A stretch of DNA of 64,000 nt from Clostridiales bacterium (GCA_902362775.1 CABIXV010000007.1:91952-155951); one strand, 5' to 3'. Numbered from the stretch's first letter, positions 1 through 8,578 are shown. Program-made: numbers and translations. Notes: a model not told the origin generated them from the sequence alone.

Positions 1-551
1 AAGTCGTTGATGGCGGTAGCCATATAGCCCCCGGCGATGACATACACTCCAGTGAGCACTGCCATGACTACCACACACACGGAGTAGTCGATGTCAAAGG
101 CCATGCCGAACAGCCTGGACAGGCCGTTGTACAGACTGGCGGTGTAGGGGATAAGGAAGATGAAGATAATGACTGAGGCGGCGACCTTCAGGGACCTGGA
201 GCCAAACCGCTTGCCAAAAAATTCGGGCATGGTGGCGGAGTCCAGGTGCTGGGTCATGATGCGAGTCCGGCGGCCCAGCACGACCCAGGCCAACAGAGAG
301 CCCAGGATAGCGTTGCCGATGCCCGCCCAGGTGGCGGCAATACCGTACTTCCACCCAAACTGCCCGGCGTATCCCACAAAGACTACGGCGGAGAAGTAGG
401 AGGTGCCGTAGGCGAAGGCGGTGAGCCATGGTCCGACAGACCGCCCACCCAGCACAAAGCCGCTGACATCGGTGGCGTGTTTCCGGCAATACAGACCGAT
501 GCCCACCATGACGGCGAAGAACACCAGCAGCATACCCAGCTTGATACCCAT
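1..551 (-). CDS. Sodium:solute symporter family protein, 3' part cut off by window edge
   Basis: The first 183 residues read as the N-terminus of a sodium:solute symporter (SSS, LeuT-fold). TM1 covers about residues 3-21; a short loop ending in GGRSVGPW (about 36-43) leads into TM2 with AYGTSYFSA, a typical SSS pattern where Na+ and substrate residues lie; further helices follow. Such carriers import proline, pantothenate, sugars or carboxylates; the substrate cannot be told here. The ATG is the first start after two in-frame stops, with AGAGG about 11 nt upstream. The promoter and two inverted repeats upstream point to regulation by a repressor. The C-terminus lies left of the window. Confidence 0.85.
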   Translation of the reverse strand, partial: MGIKLGMLLVFFAVMVGIGLYCRKHATDVSGFVLGGRSVGPWLTAFAYGTSYFSAVVFVGYAGQFGWKYGIAATWAGIGNAILGSLLAWVVLGRRTRIMTQHLDSATMPEFFGKRFGSRSLKVAASVIIFIFLIPYTASLYNGLSRLFGMAFDIDYSVCVVVMAVLTGVYVIAGGYMATAIND

Positions 552-567
552 TTTGAACCAGTCCTCT

Positions 568-598
568 CATCAAACACATTTGGTTTATTAGTTTGATG
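568..598 (-). promoter_or_regulatory. Leader hairpin or second operator of the symporter gene
   Basis: CATCAAAC and GTTTGATG form a perfect 8-bp inverted repeat separated by 15 nt, in the transcribed leader just before the ribosome-binding site. It could be an RNA hairpin or a second protein site. Confidence 0.4.
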
Positions 599-614
599 CG
601 TTAAAGTTTAACGC
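598..614. promoter_or_regulatory. Operator-like palindrome on the symporter -10 box
   Basis: GCGTTAAA-N1-TTTAACGC is a perfect palindrome that covers the -10 hexamer, where a repressor would block RNA polymerase. The binding protein is not identifiable from the window. Confidence 0.6.
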
Positions 615-633
615 ACAAAAGCGATAAAGTCAA
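605..633 (-). promoter_or_regulatory. Sigma-A promoter of the symporter gene
   Basis: TTGACT (628-633), 17-nt spacer, TAAACT (605-610) on the minus strand. Confidence 0.8.
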
Positions 634-768
634 GAGAGAATTTGATTGTTTGGGAAAAAAGTTTTTCCAAGCTGGGATGCTCCCGATCAGAAGGGGCCGG
701 GAAACAGGGCGATGAAGGGGGCTGCGGGGACTGGGTGGGAAAGCGGCAGATTTGCAAGTGGATGATTG

Positions 769-800
769 AAGGGACGCTCCCGACACTGGGAACGTCCCTT
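769..800 (-). terminator. Hairpin after the SLC13-type transporter gene
   Basis: An 8-bp stem AAGGGACG/CGTCCCTT plus an inner TCCC/GGGA stem starts right after the stop codon. The U-tract that follows is weak. From here to the symporter promoter (634-768) I see nothing else. Confidence 0.45.
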
Positions 801-802
801 TG

Positions 803-1915
803 TCACACGGCCAGGAGGAGATAGCCACCCAGCAGTATTGTCAGAAAAACCAAATTGGCCGCAGTGAACCACAACAGGTATTTTCCCTTTTTGTGGGGAG
901 AGCGGCGGACCACCTGCTTATAGGAGATCAAACTGGCCATAGAGGCGATCAGCGTACCCAGTCCCCCCAGATTAGTGCCAACCAGTAGTGCGGTCCCGTT
1001 GTCTGTAAAACCAGACAGCAGCAGGGCGGCGGGCACATTACTGAGCGCCTGGCTAGCCAGGACGGCGCATACCGCCTCATGGTGAGCGAGGACGGCCTGG
1101 AAAAAGTCATGGCAGGCGGGCAGGCGGCTTAGGTTGCCCACAAAGAGAAAGAAGCCTACAAAGGTGGCCAGCAGGGACCAGTCCACCCGGACCAGCACAC
1201 GGCGGTCTACCAGGGCAGTGAGCAGGGCCACCAGTACGCATAACAGCGCCACAGGCAGGGCTTTCGCCACTGCGGCCAGACAGAGGACAAAGAGGATGAG
1301 GTAAAAGCCCAGACGCCTGCCTTCGGAAATCGCGGGAGGTGTCAGCTTGGGTAGGGACAAGGGGGTGGAGCGGCGGCACAGAAGGAACAGTAGAATCAGC
1401 AGACCGGAGGCGGCGGTGAGGGGGAGCATGGACCGGAAAAACTCCCCAAGGCTCATCTGATAGTGGGAGTAGAGGTACAGGTTTTGGGGATTGCCGATGG
1501 GGGTAGCCATACTGCCTAGATTGGCGGCAATGGTCTGCATGGCCACCACAGGGATCAGGCGGTCCTCCTCTCCGGCTAGCTCTAGTACCTCCATTGCGAA
1601 GGGAACAAAGGTGATAAGGGCCACATCGTTGGTCACTGCCATGCTGAAAAAGAAGGGCAGGAAGATGAGCGCACCCTCCAACTGTCTGGTCGTGGCCGTC
1701 CGCTCCAGCAGATGCTCACCCAGACGGCGGAACAGACCCAGCCCCTGGAGCCCTGCCATCACCGCCATCAAAGAAAAGAGCAGCCCCAGGGTGCCGCCGT
1801 CGATATAATCCAGATAGGCCCGGTCCGGGGGGACCAGAAAGGCTGTGGCCGCCGCCAGCAGCCAGGCGATGGACAGCACCGTTTCCCGCCGTAAAAATAC
1901 TATGAGCTTTTGCAA
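803..1915 (-). CDS. SLC13/ArsB-type anion or Na+/H+ transporter
   Basis: A 370-residue polytopic membrane protein of the ion-transporter superfamily that includes CitMHS, ArsB, NhaD and SLC13 carriers. The first half has the pattern TNDVALITF (about 95-103) and NLGSMATPIGNPQNL (about 132-146), the re-entrant signature of this clan; the second half repeats it around SNVPAALLLSG. The substrate (dicarboxylate, citrate, arsenite or sodium) is not decidable. An ATG at 1930 lies only about 4 nt from the predicted transcript start and lacks a Shine-Dalgarno; the TTG at 1915 has GGAGAG 7 nt upstream, so it is preferred. Single-gene transcript. Confidence 0.75.
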   Translation of the reverse strand: MQKLIVFLRRETVLSIAWLLAAATAFLVPPDRAYLDYIDGGTLGLLFSLMAVMAGLQGLGLFRRLGEHLLERTATTRQLEGALIFLPFFFSMAVTNDVALITFVPFAMEVLELAGEEDRLIPVVAMQTIAANLGSMATPIGNPQNLYLYSHYQMSLGEFFRSMLPLTAASGLLILLFLLCRRSTPLSLPKLTPPAISEGRRLGFYLILFVLCLAAVAKALPVALLCVLVALLTALVDRRVLVRVDWSLLATFVGFFLFVGNLSRLPACHDFFQAVLAHHEAVCAVLASQALSNVPAALLLSGFTDNGTALLVGTNLGGLGTLIASMASLISYKQVVRRSPHKKGKYLLWFTAANLVFLTILLGGYLLLAV

Positions 1916-1940
1916 CACACATCTCTCCATTCGGGAGGAT

Positions 1941-1969
1941 ATGTTAGCACAGACAGGGGGAAAAATCAA
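1941..1969 (-). promoter_or_regulatory. Promoter of the SLC13-type transporter gene
   Basis: TTGATT (1964-1969), 17-nt spacer, TAACAT (1941-1946). It places the transcript start near 1934 and so argues for the TTG start at 1915. Confidence 0.65.
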
Positions 1970-2049
1970 AGAAAATATTTTTGTGGGGGAGAGGCTGGAG
2001 GATATCGAATTACCATATGTCAGCGCTTTGGAGGATAGAGAAATAGGAA

Positions 2050-2073
2050 AACCCCCAAGCCAAAATGGCTTGG
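2050..2073 (-). terminator. Terminator of the marR-MATE operon
   Basis: CCAAGCC/GGCTTGG 7-bp stem with a 5-nt loop, followed on the minus strand by GGGTTTTCC, just after the MATE stop codon. Confidence 0.75.
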
Positions 2074-2080
2074 AGGCTTG

Positions 2081-3433
2081 TTAAGCCGTCCGGGACAGAA
2101 GCTTTTCCTGCCGGAGGACACGGAGAAGAAAGAGAAGGGAGAGAATGGCGGTGAGTACTCCGGTAGAGGTGGAGATGAGCCACACCCCATCCAGCCCCAG
2201 GGCGCCGGGCAGTACAAGCAGGGACAGGAGGGGGAAGACAAGAGTCCGGCTGAACGCCAGGACCAGGGAAAGCCCCGGTCGATTCAGGGCGGTAAAGAAG
2301 GAGCTGAGGCAGGTGCTCACCCACCCAAGGAGATAGGACAAGGAGAAGAGCTCCATGGCCCGCAGGGTCATGTCCAGCAGAGCTGAGTCCTCCTCCTTGA
2401 GGAACAGGGGGATGACCTGTTCGCCTCCGAGCTGCATCCAGACCAGCACAGCCAGGGAGATAGTAGCCGCCGCCGTCAGGACTCGCTTCTCCAGGGCGAA
2501 CATACGGGTACGGCTGCCGGCACCATAGTTATAGCTGATGGCGGGCTGCATGGAGTCGGCCATGCCGAAAAGGAGGGCGCCGACGATGCTGTCCACATAC
2601 ATCACGATGGAAAAGGCGCTTACCGCCGGGGTGCCGGCCAGATGGAGCAGTACACTGTTGAGGATGACCATGAGCACCGAGCCGGCGATGCTGGAGAAGA
2701 ATTCTGAGCTGCCATTTGCCAGCAGGGCAGCCAGCTGATGGAGAGGTACCCGGCCCCGGACAAAGCGTAGGGGCAGTTTTTTTCGTAGGAAGGGGAGCAG
2801 GCCAAGGACTGTGCCCAGGGCCATCCCAATGCAGGAAGCCAGGGCCGCCCCGGCCACTCCCCAACGGAAGACAATAAGGAATAGAGCGTCCAGTACAATG
2901 TTCACAAGGGAGGTGAACACATTGATTCCCATGCTGTACCGGACCCGGCCGCAGATGCGCAGATAGTTGTCCAATGCGAAAAAGAGCATGATAAAGGGGG
3001 CCAGCAGAGCATAGACCCGCAGGTAATCCACTGCCATAGCGGTGACCTGACGCTCCGCGCCCATGAGTGCCACTGCGGGCCCGGCCAAGAAGAAACCCGC
3101 CGCTCCGATTAGAAGAGAGAGCAGAAGGATGAGCTTGGAGCAGAAGCTGAAAATACGGCTGGCCTCCTCGGACTTCTGCTCCCCCAGGCGAATCGCAATC
3201 TGGACCGAAGAGCCCACGGCTACCAGATCGATCAGGGCAAAGCTGATTAAAAGCAGGGGCATGACTAGGTTAACGGCGGCCAGGGCGTCGGCCCCAACAT
3301 AGCGGCCCACAAAGATGCCGTCCACTACTGTATAGAGCGAGGTGACCGCCATGCTGACCATACTGGGCAGAGCACATCGGAAAAAGAGCCGGGTAGGGGA
3401 AAGGGTGATAAAAATACGTTCTTGCTGTGTCAT
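2081..3433 (-). CDS. MATE family efflux transporter
   Basis: A 450-residue protein with about twelve hydrophobic segments and the typical start of bacterial MATE exporters (RLFFRCALPSMVSM, then VVDGIFVGRYVGADALAAVN near residues 37-55). The second MatE repeat begins near residue 235. These proteins export drugs, dyes or metabolites using a Na+ or H+ gradient. The ATG follows the stop of the upstream MarR gene by one base (TAA-T-ATG), so the two are translationally coupled and the MarR protein very likely controls this pump. The substrate is unknown. Length is normal for the family. Confidence 0.92.
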   Translation of the reverse strand: MTQQERIFITLSPTRLFFRCALPSMVSMAVTSLYTVVDGIFVGRYVGADALAAVNLVMPLLLISFALIDLVAVGSSVQIAIRLGEQKSEEASRIFSFCSKLILLLSLLIGAAGFFLAGPAVALMGAERQVTAMAVDYLRVYALLAPFIMLFFALDNYLRICGRVRYSMGINVFTSLVNIVLDALFLIVFRWGVAGAALASCIGMALGTVLGLLPFLRKKLPLRFVRGRVPLHQLAALLANGSSEFFSSIAGSVLMVILNSVLLHLAGTPAVSAFSIVMYVDSIVGALLFGMADSMQPAISYNYGAGSRTRMFALEKRVLTAAATISLAVLVWMQLGGEQVIPLFLKEEDSALLDMTLRAMELFSLSYLLGWVSTCLSSFFTALNRPGLSLVLAFSRTLVFPLLSLLVLPGALGLDGVWLISTSTGVLTAILSLLFLLRVLRQEKLLSRTA

Positions 3434-3434
3434 A

Positions 3435-3869
3435 TTAAAGATCCTTTTGATACTCCTTGCTGAATATGTCTAAAATCGCGCAGAACAGGTCAATTTCATC
3501 CTGGGAGTAGGCGGCCTCCACCTGACGAGCCGCACGCTCCAGCGGACGGTCATAGGCTTTTAGCGCCAAGGCGGCCGGCCCGGTAACTGACAAGTAGCTG
3601 ACACGCCGATCCTCCTCGCTCCGGGTTTTGGTTACCAGGCCCAGCTTGACCAGTTCCCCGACTTTGATGGTGGCTGCCGCGCGAGAGATGTGCAGGGTGT
3701 CTGCCAAGGTGGTGACAGTGCACACGCCCAGGGCCTGCTGATAGGAGATGACATCCAAATACATGATGCTGTTATAGGACAACTCACCTCCTCCAGTCTT
3801 GTTTACTTGGCGCAGGTCACTGACGGTAGAGTCATAATAAAATCTGCACAGACTGTCACGCAGATCCAT
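3435..3869 (-). CDS. MarR family transcriptional regulator
   Basis: 144 residues with a winged helix-turn-helix at about residues 45-100 (ADTLHISRAAATIKVGEL, then the wing around TRSEEDRRVSYLSVT) flanked by dimerisation helices, as in MarR/SlyA. It is the first gene of a two-gene operon with a MATE pump. The ATG has a GGGGGGTG Shine-Dalgarno about 9 nt upstream. A strong promoter and an AT-rich perfect palindrome lie directly upstream, the usual arrangement for an autoregulated MarR repressor relieved by a ligand that the pump exports. The ligand is not known. Confidence 0.9.
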   Translation of the reverse strand: MDLRDSLCRFYYDSTVSDLRQVNKTGGGELSYNSIMYLDVISYQQALGVCTVTTLADTLHISRAAATIKVGELVKLGLVTKTRSEEDRRVSYLSVTGPAALALKAYDRPLERAARQVEAAYSQDEIDLFCAILDIFSKEYQKDL

Positions 3870-3904
3870 AAAACAAGCACCCCCCTTTTTTTGATAGTTA
3901 ACCG

Positions 3905-3918
3905 AATTTAATTAAATT
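3905..3918. promoter_or_regulatory. Probable MarR operator
   Basis: The perfect 14-bp palindrome AATTTAATTAAATT begins about 10 bp downstream of the -10 box, at the expected transcript start. By position it is the likely autoregulatory site. Confidence 0.55.
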
Positions 3919-3927
3919 TGCTTAATC

Positions 3928-3956
3928 AATATAACAGAGGATTACAATATTGTCAA
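3928..3956 (-). promoter_or_regulatory. Promoter of the marR-MATE operon
   Basis: Near-consensus TTGACA (3951-3956), 17-nt spacer, TATATT (3928-3933). Confidence 0.85.
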
Positions 3957-3983
3957 GGAGGAAAGAGAGGGATTCTAAGAAGT

Positions 3984-4016
3984 GAAAACTCCGTCCAGGC
4001 ATCGCCTGGACGGAGT
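3984..4016 (-). terminator. Terminator of pyk
   Basis: Perfect 13-bp stem (ACTCCGTCCAGGC and its complement) with a 3-nt loop, followed on the minus strand by TTTTCACTT. Confidence 0.9.
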
Positions 4017-4047
4017 AGATGTACAGGAGGGGGAAGGAAAGATATAC

Positions 4048-5478
4048 TCACAGATCCTCCCCGCTGATGACTTGTGCCTTAATCAGATTGGTGGAGCCGC
4101 TCTTGCCCAGGGGTACCCCGGCGGTGATCACGACCGTGTCCCCAGCCTGGACCAGCCGTTCCTTCAGAGCCACCTCGGCGGACAGAGAGAAGATGCGGTC
4201 GGTGGAGTTGACCTCTCCGGTGAGGAAGGGGATGACACCCCAGCAGATGTTTAGCTGGCGGCGCACCTTCTCATGCATGGTCAGGGCGGCCACGGGGCAG
4301 GAGGGGCGGAACCGACAGATCATCCGGGCGGTACGGCCGGAGTTGGTGGCCGCCAGGATGGCCTTGGCGTCCAAGTCCTTGGCGGTCAAACAGCAGGTGT
4401 GAGTGATGGCGTCGTTAATGTTGCTGGCCGGGACCACCCTCTGCTTTTGGAAGTGGCGCCAGTAGTCAATGGAGGCCTCCGCCTCCTCCACAATGCCTGT
4501 CATAGCTGTGAGGGCCTCCACCGGATATTTGCCCCCAGCAGTCTCGCCGGACAGCATGACGCAGCTTGTGCCGTCAAATACGGCGTTGGCCACGTCGGAC
4601 ACCTCTGCCCGGGTGGGCCGGGGGTTGCGCATCATGGAATCCAGCATCTGGGTGGCGGTGATGACAGGCTTGCCTGCCTGAAGGCCCTTGCGGATGATTT
4701 TCTTCTGAAGGATGGGCACCTTGGCGGCGGGGATCTCTACGCCCAAATCGCCCCGGGCCACCATAATGCCGTCGGCGGCGGCCAGGATCTCGTCGATGTT
4801 GTCTACGCCCTCCTGGTTCTCAATCTTGGCGATGATCTTCACACTTTCCCCGCCACAGTCCTGAAGGACCTGGCGGACCGCCTCAACATCGCTGGCCTGA
4901 CGGACAAAGGAGGCAGCGATAAAGTCAAAGTCATTCTCCACCCCGAATCGGATGTCTGCCACATCCTTCTCGGTCAGGGCGGGCAGATGGATATGGACGC
5001 CGGGGATATTGATGGACTTATTGGCGGATAAAGTACCACCGTTCTCCACTGTGCAGACGATGTCCTCACCCCGGATCTCATCAACCCGGATGGCCACTAG
5101 GCCGTCGTCAATGAGGATCTCCTGGCCGGGGGCCACCTCCTGGTGGAGCTTGGGATAGCTGACAGAAACATGCGTCTGGTCCCCCACCTCCTCCCGTGTG
5201 GTCAGAGTGAAGGTATCCCCCGCCTCCAGGGAAATGGACTTGGTGTCGAAGTTGCGGATGCGGATCTCCGGCCCTTTGGTGTCCAAAATTGTGGCCACCG
5301 GGCGGCCCATAGCGTCACGGACAGCCTTGAGCAGACTAAGCCGCTCCAGGTGCTCCGGGTGGCTGCCGTGGGAGAAGTTGAACCGGGCCGCGTCCATTCC
5401 GGAGCGGATCAGGGTGCGAATCATATCCTCGCTGTCCACCGCGGGGCCCAGGGTGCAGATGATCTTTGTTTTTCTCAT
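4048..5478 (-). CDS. pyk: Pyruvate kinase
   Basis: Converts phosphoenolpyruvate and ADP to pyruvate and ATP, the last step of glycolysis. The 476 residues show the N-terminal RKTKIICTLGPA and ARFNFSHGSH, the active-site strand IIAKIENQEG (about 215-224) with catalytic Lys and a metal-binding Glu, GDLGVEIP (243-250) and ATQMLDSM (275-282). Length is that of the basic enzyme, without the extra C-terminal PEP-utilising domain seen in bacilli. ATG with AGGAGG 8-9 nt upstream. It is a single gene with its own strong terminator. Confidence 0.97.
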   Translation of the reverse strand: MRKTKIICTLGPAVDSEDMIRTLIRSGMDAARFNFSHGSHPEHLERLSLLKAVRDAMGRPVATILDTKGPEIRIRNFDTKSISLEAGDTFTLTTREEVGDQTHVSVSYPKLHQEVAPGQEILIDDGLVAIRVDEIRGEDIVCTVENGGTLSANKSINIPGVHIHLPALTEKDVADIRFGVENDFDFIAASFVRQASDVEAVRQVLQDCGGESVKIIAKIENQEGVDNIDEILAAADGIMVARGDLGVEIPAAKVPILQKKIIRKGLQAGKPVITATQMLDSMMRNPRPTRAEVSDVANAVFDGTSCVMLSGETAGGKYPVEALTAMTGIVEEAEASIDYWRHFQKQRVVPASNINDAITHTCCLTAKDLDAKAILAATNSGRTARMICRFRPSCPVAALTMHEKVRRQLNICWGVIPFLTGEVNSTDRIFSLSAEVALKERLVQAGDTVVITAGVPLGKSGSTNLIKAQVISGEDL

Positions 5479-5652
5479 ATTGATTTCCTCCTGTGGGAAT
5501 CAAACTGTTCAGACTTCGTACATCCCTATCATACAGGAAAAGAGGGGCTTTGAACAGGGGGCAATTCCATGAAATTATGTCCTCTCCAAGACCAAAAATC
5601 CGACAAATGGGAGGGGGGCTATCCGAATGGTGAACGGACGCAGAAGGTATGA

Positions 5653-5690
5653 AAAGACCCCCTCCCGCTTAGGCGGAAGGGGGCAGTCAT
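5653..5690 (-). terminator. Terminator of the aminotransferase gene
   Basis: An 11-bp stem with one mismatch (CCCCCTCCCGC/GCGGAAGGGGG), TTAG loop, then TCTTTTC on the minus strand. Positions 5479-5652 hold only the pyk leader; the best -10 there is TATGAT near 5530 with no clear -35. Confidence 0.75.
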
Positions 5691-5691
5691 T

Positions 5692-6873
5692 TTATAGATA
5701 GGAGTCAGCCAGAGCCTTGAATTTCGGCAGGGCCCGCTGGATCATCTCGGTCTGGACACAGTAGGCGATGCGCACATGGCCGGGGGCGCCGAAGCCGGAG
5801 CCGGGGACCAGCAGCAGGTCGAACTTCTTGGCCCGCTCGCTGAAAGCCAGATCATCGGGCTCCAGGGACCGGGGGAAGAGGTAGAAAGCGCCGCCGGGCT
5901 GGGCTACATGGTACCCCATCTCCCGCAGGGAGGAGGTGAGCAGCCGGCAGTTCTCCTCGTACACCTTCAAATCAGAGGTCATATCGCAGCACAGAGAGGT
6001 CACCTGCTGGAACAGGCTGGGAGCGTTCACATAGCCCAGGGAGCGGCCCGCCCCGGCCACGGCGGCGTAGACCTCGGCAGAGTCGGTGATGTCACCGGGG
6101 ACCAGCACATAGCCCAGCCGTTCGCCGGGGAGGGACAGGGACTTGGAGAAGGAGTAGCACACGATGGTGTCCCGGTAGATGTGAGGGACCCAGGGGACCT
6201 CGAAGCCCTGGAATACAATTTCACGATAGGGCTCGTCAGAGATGAGGTAGATGGGGTGTCCGTACTCCTGACTCTTGGCGGTGAGGACGGCGGCCAGCCG
6301 CTCCAGGGTGTCCTTGGAGTAGACTACGCCGGAGGGATTGTTGGGGGTGTTGACCACCACGCCCTTGGTGTGGGGGCCGACAGCCTTTTCAAAGGCCTCA
6401 AAGTCAATCTGGAAGTGGTCGATCTCCGGGGGAATGAGTACCATTTTGGCCCCCGCGCCTTCAATGAATACCTTATATTCGGGGAAATAGGGGGCAAATA
6501 CGATAAACTCGTCCTCGGGGCAGGTCAGTCCGCCGAAGACACAGCAGAGAGAGGCGGCCGCCCCTACGGTGATATAGAGCTGGTCGGCGGTGTAGCTGGC
6601 CCCAAAACGGCGGTTCAGGGAGTCGGCGAATCGCTGGCGGGCCTGTGCGTCGCCCTGGGCACTGGTGTAGCAGTGGATCAGTTCGGGCTGTTCCCGCAGA
6701 ATGCGGATGGCGGTCTCGTTGACCGCGTCGGGGGCGGGAACGCTGGGATTGCCCAGCGAGAAATCAAAGACGTTTTCAGGGCCGACAACAGCGGCCCGCT
6801 GCTTGCCGTACTCAAACAGCTCACGGATCACAGACCGGGCGGTGCCCAGTCCAAGCATACGTTCAGAAACCAC
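5692..6873 (-). CDS. Pyridoxal phosphate-dependent aminotransferase (class I/II)
   Basis: 393 residues of fold-type I aminotransferase. Visible are the NTPNNPSG motif (about 175-182), SDEPYREI (212-219, PLP-ring Asp and Tyr), SFSKSLSLPGERLG with the Schiff-base lysine at about 244, and the C-terminal HVRIAYC with the carboxylate-binding Arg. It resembles aspartate/aromatic aminotransferase-like enzymes of clostridia; the amino acid substrate is not certain. The start is GTG at 6873, because AAGGAGG lies exactly 8 nt upstream; the upstream in-frame extension is promoter and leader. Confidence 0.9.
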   Translation of the reverse strand: MVSERMLGLGTARSVIRELFEYGKQRAAVVGPENVFDFSLGNPSVPAPDAVNETAIRILREQPELIHCYTSAQGDAQARQRFADSLNRRFGASYTADQLYITVGAAASLCCVFGGLTCPEDEFIVFAPYFPEYKVFIEGAGAKMVLIPPEIDHFQIDFEAFEKAVGPHTKGVVVNTPNNPSGVVYSKDTLERLAAVLTAKSQEYGHPIYLISDEPYREIVFQGFEVPWVPHIYRDTIVCYSFSKSLSLPGERLGYVLVPGDITDSAEVYAAVAGAGRSLGYVNAPSLFQQVTSLCCDMTSDLKVYEENCRLLTSSLREMGYHVAQPGGAFYLFPRSLEPDDLAFSERAKKFDLLLVPGSGFGAPGHVRIAYCVQTEMIQRALPKFKALADSYL

Positions 6874-6931
6874 GGGGATGACCTCCTTATGAAAAATCGG
6901 GAAAAAAGAACAGGAACGGACCTGCTTGTCC

Positions 6932-6960
6932 ATTATACCACGGCAATTTATCAGCGTAAA
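6932..6960 (-). promoter_or_regulatory. Promoter of the aminotransferase gene
   Basis: TTTACG (6955-6960), 17-nt spacer, TATAAT (6932-6937). Confidence 0.7.
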
Positions 6961-7037
6961 GCGGCAATTTTGAGTCAGAGGGAAGAAAAAGAGGGGAAGT
7001 TCGATGACAAGAGGGGCAAAATCAGCCACGCCTCGCC

Positions 7038-7066
7038 TTTACAAACGGAGAATGGGGGGCTATAAT
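7038..7066 (+). promoter_or_regulatory. Promoter of the enzyme I-like / DUF1847 operon
   Basis: TTTACA (7038-7043), 17-nt spacer, TATAAT (7061-7066). Confidence 0.75.
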
Positions 7067-7102
7067 CAAAGAAATACCAGTGGAGAACGGGGAGGTGAGG
7101 GC

Positions 7103-7864
7103 ATGCTGGAGTTGACTGGAAGATCCATCGCAGAGCAGATCGCCATTGGACAACTGCACTTTTACCGGCGTGAGCCCCCTGTGTTAGCCCCCCGCTCTCA
7201 ACGCGGCCCCCAAGAGGAACTGGAGCGATTCCAACAAGGACAGAGACAGGCCGTACTGCAGTTGGCTGCCCTCTACGACCGTGCCTTTGCCGAGGTGGGG
7301 GAGGAAACAGCCTCTATTTTTGCCATCCACGCTATGCTGCTGGAGGATGAGGACCTTGTCCGAACCATAACGGACATGATACAAAGGGAGGGGGCCACGG
7401 CAGAATATGCTGTCAAGGCGGCGGGGGATGCTCTGGCCGCCGCCTTTGGAGCGATGGACAGCCCCTATATGCGGGCCAGATCGGTGGATATGAGGGACAT
7501 CTCCCGCAGAATGCTCCGGGCGCTGCTGGGTCGCCGGCCAAAGGCACCCTTGACCCGGCCGGGGACCATCCTGGTCTGTGAGGAGTTTTTCCCCAGCGAG
7601 GTGATGGAGTTGGACCGCCGCCGGCTGGTGGGACTGGCGGCTATGCGGGGAAATGAGGACAGCCATACCGCCCACCTGCTGCGGGCCTATCACATCCCAG
7701 GCATGATTGAGCTGGACCTGTCCCCGGACCTGGAGTGGGAGGGACAGATCGGCCTGATGGACGGATTTGACAACAAGCTGTATTTGGACCCGGACCGGGA
7801 ATTGATGGAGAAACTCCGCCTGAGGTATCAGGAGCGGGGTTGCCCCGTGGGTTGCGGGACATAG
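7103..7864 (+). CDS. Stand-alone N-terminal half of PTS enzyme I (PEP-utilising swivelling domain)
   Basis: 253 residues align in layout with only the first half of PTS enzyme I: a helical HPr-binding-like region (about 35-145) and a swivelling phosphohistidine domain with GNEDSHTAHLLRAYHIPGM, where His188 matches the phosphorylated His189 of E. coli enzyme I. The usual glycine pair before Ser-His is replaced by Gly-Asn-Glu-Asp. The C-terminal PEP-binding barrel (about 300 residues) is absent and the stop is clean, so it cannot phosphorylate itself alone. ATG chosen for GGAGG 7 nt upstream. DUF1847 gene follows after 25 nt. Likely regulatory or a phosphoryl acceptor; role unknown. Confidence 0.8.
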   Translation: MLELTGRSIAEQIAIGQLHFYRREPPVLAPRSQRGPQEELERFQQGQRQAVLQLAALYDRAFAEVGEETASIFAIHAMLLEDEDLVRTITDMIQREGATAEYAVKAAGDALAAAFGAMDSPYMRARSVDMRDISRRMLRALLGRRPKAPLTRPGTILVCEEFFPSEVMELDRRRLVGLAAMRGNEDSHTAHLLRAYHIPGMIELDLSPDLEWEGQIGLMDGFDNKLYLDPDRELMEKLRLRYQERGCPVGCGT

Positions 7865-7889
7865 AAAGAAAAGAGAGGGGAGCGTACAC

Positions 7890-8537
7890 ATGGAGCGGGA
7901 GAAGAAGCGGAGGTTGAGCTGTACGGACTGCGGCCTGTACAACTGTCGAAACCGGGGGGAACAGTACCCGGAATTCTGTTTGACCACCGGATGTGTGGAG
8001 GCGGGGGAAACCGCTGAGTTGGACCAGATTTATGGCGGCGACACCATAGACGGGAAAATGGCTCGGGCCGCCGCCCAAATCGAGGGGCGGTATTACTGTA
8101 CCAAGACCCGTGTAGAAGAAACCGTCCTGTTTATCAAGGAGATCGGGGCCAAAAAGGTGGGGATCGCCACTTGTTTTGGACTGATTAACGAAGCTAAGAT
8201 CTTTGCCAAAATCTTGCAGAAAAACGGAATTGAGTATGTCAGTGTGGTGTGTAAGGTAGGGGGAGAGGACAAGGCGAATATGGGGCTAGCCCCTGAGGAC
8301 ACCATCTGCAAGGGGGCCCATCCGGAGACCATGTGCAACCCCATCCTCCAGGCACGGGTGCTCAACCGGGAAAAAACGGATCTGAATATCGCTATCGGCT
8401 TGTGTGTAGGCCATGACGCCCTGTTCAGCAAGTATTCTGACGCGCCGGTGACTACCCTCATCGCTAAGGACAGGGTGCTGGGCCATAACCCGGTGGCCGC
8501 TCTGTACAGCGGGTACTATAAAAAACTTTATGAGTGA
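7890..8537 (+). CDS. DUF1847 domain-containing protein
   Basis: 215 residues matching the DUF1847 family of anaerobes: an N-terminal cysteine cluster CTDCGLYNC with further cysteines at CLTTGC, then an alpha/beta core (KKVGIATCFGLINEAKIFAKIL) and conserved GLCVGHDALFSKYSDAPVT near the C-terminus. The cysteines suggest bound metal, probably zinc or an Fe-S centre. Function is not known. It follows the enzyme I-like gene by 25 nt with GGGGAG upstream of the ATG, so the two are probably co-transcribed. Confidence 0.8.
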   Translation: MEREKKRRLSCTDCGLYNCRNRGEQYPEFCLTTGCVEAGETAELDQIYGGDTIDGKMARAAAQIEGRYYCTKTRVEETVLFIKEIGAKKVGIATCFGLINEAKIFAKILQKNGIEYVSVVCKVGGEDKANMGLAPEDTICKGAHPETMCNPILQARVLNREKTDLNIAIGLCVGHDALFSKYSDAPVTTLIAKDRVLGHNPVAALYSGYYKKLYE

Positions 8538-8578
8538 ATCGATCCAGGGATGCCGTGGGATGATTTGAGGAACCAGAC

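Noticed and set aside
1915..1969. TTG at 1969 as start of the SLC13-type transporter
   Set aside because: The TTG is part of the -35 hexamer TTGATT of the gene's promoter, so it cannot be translated from that transcript.
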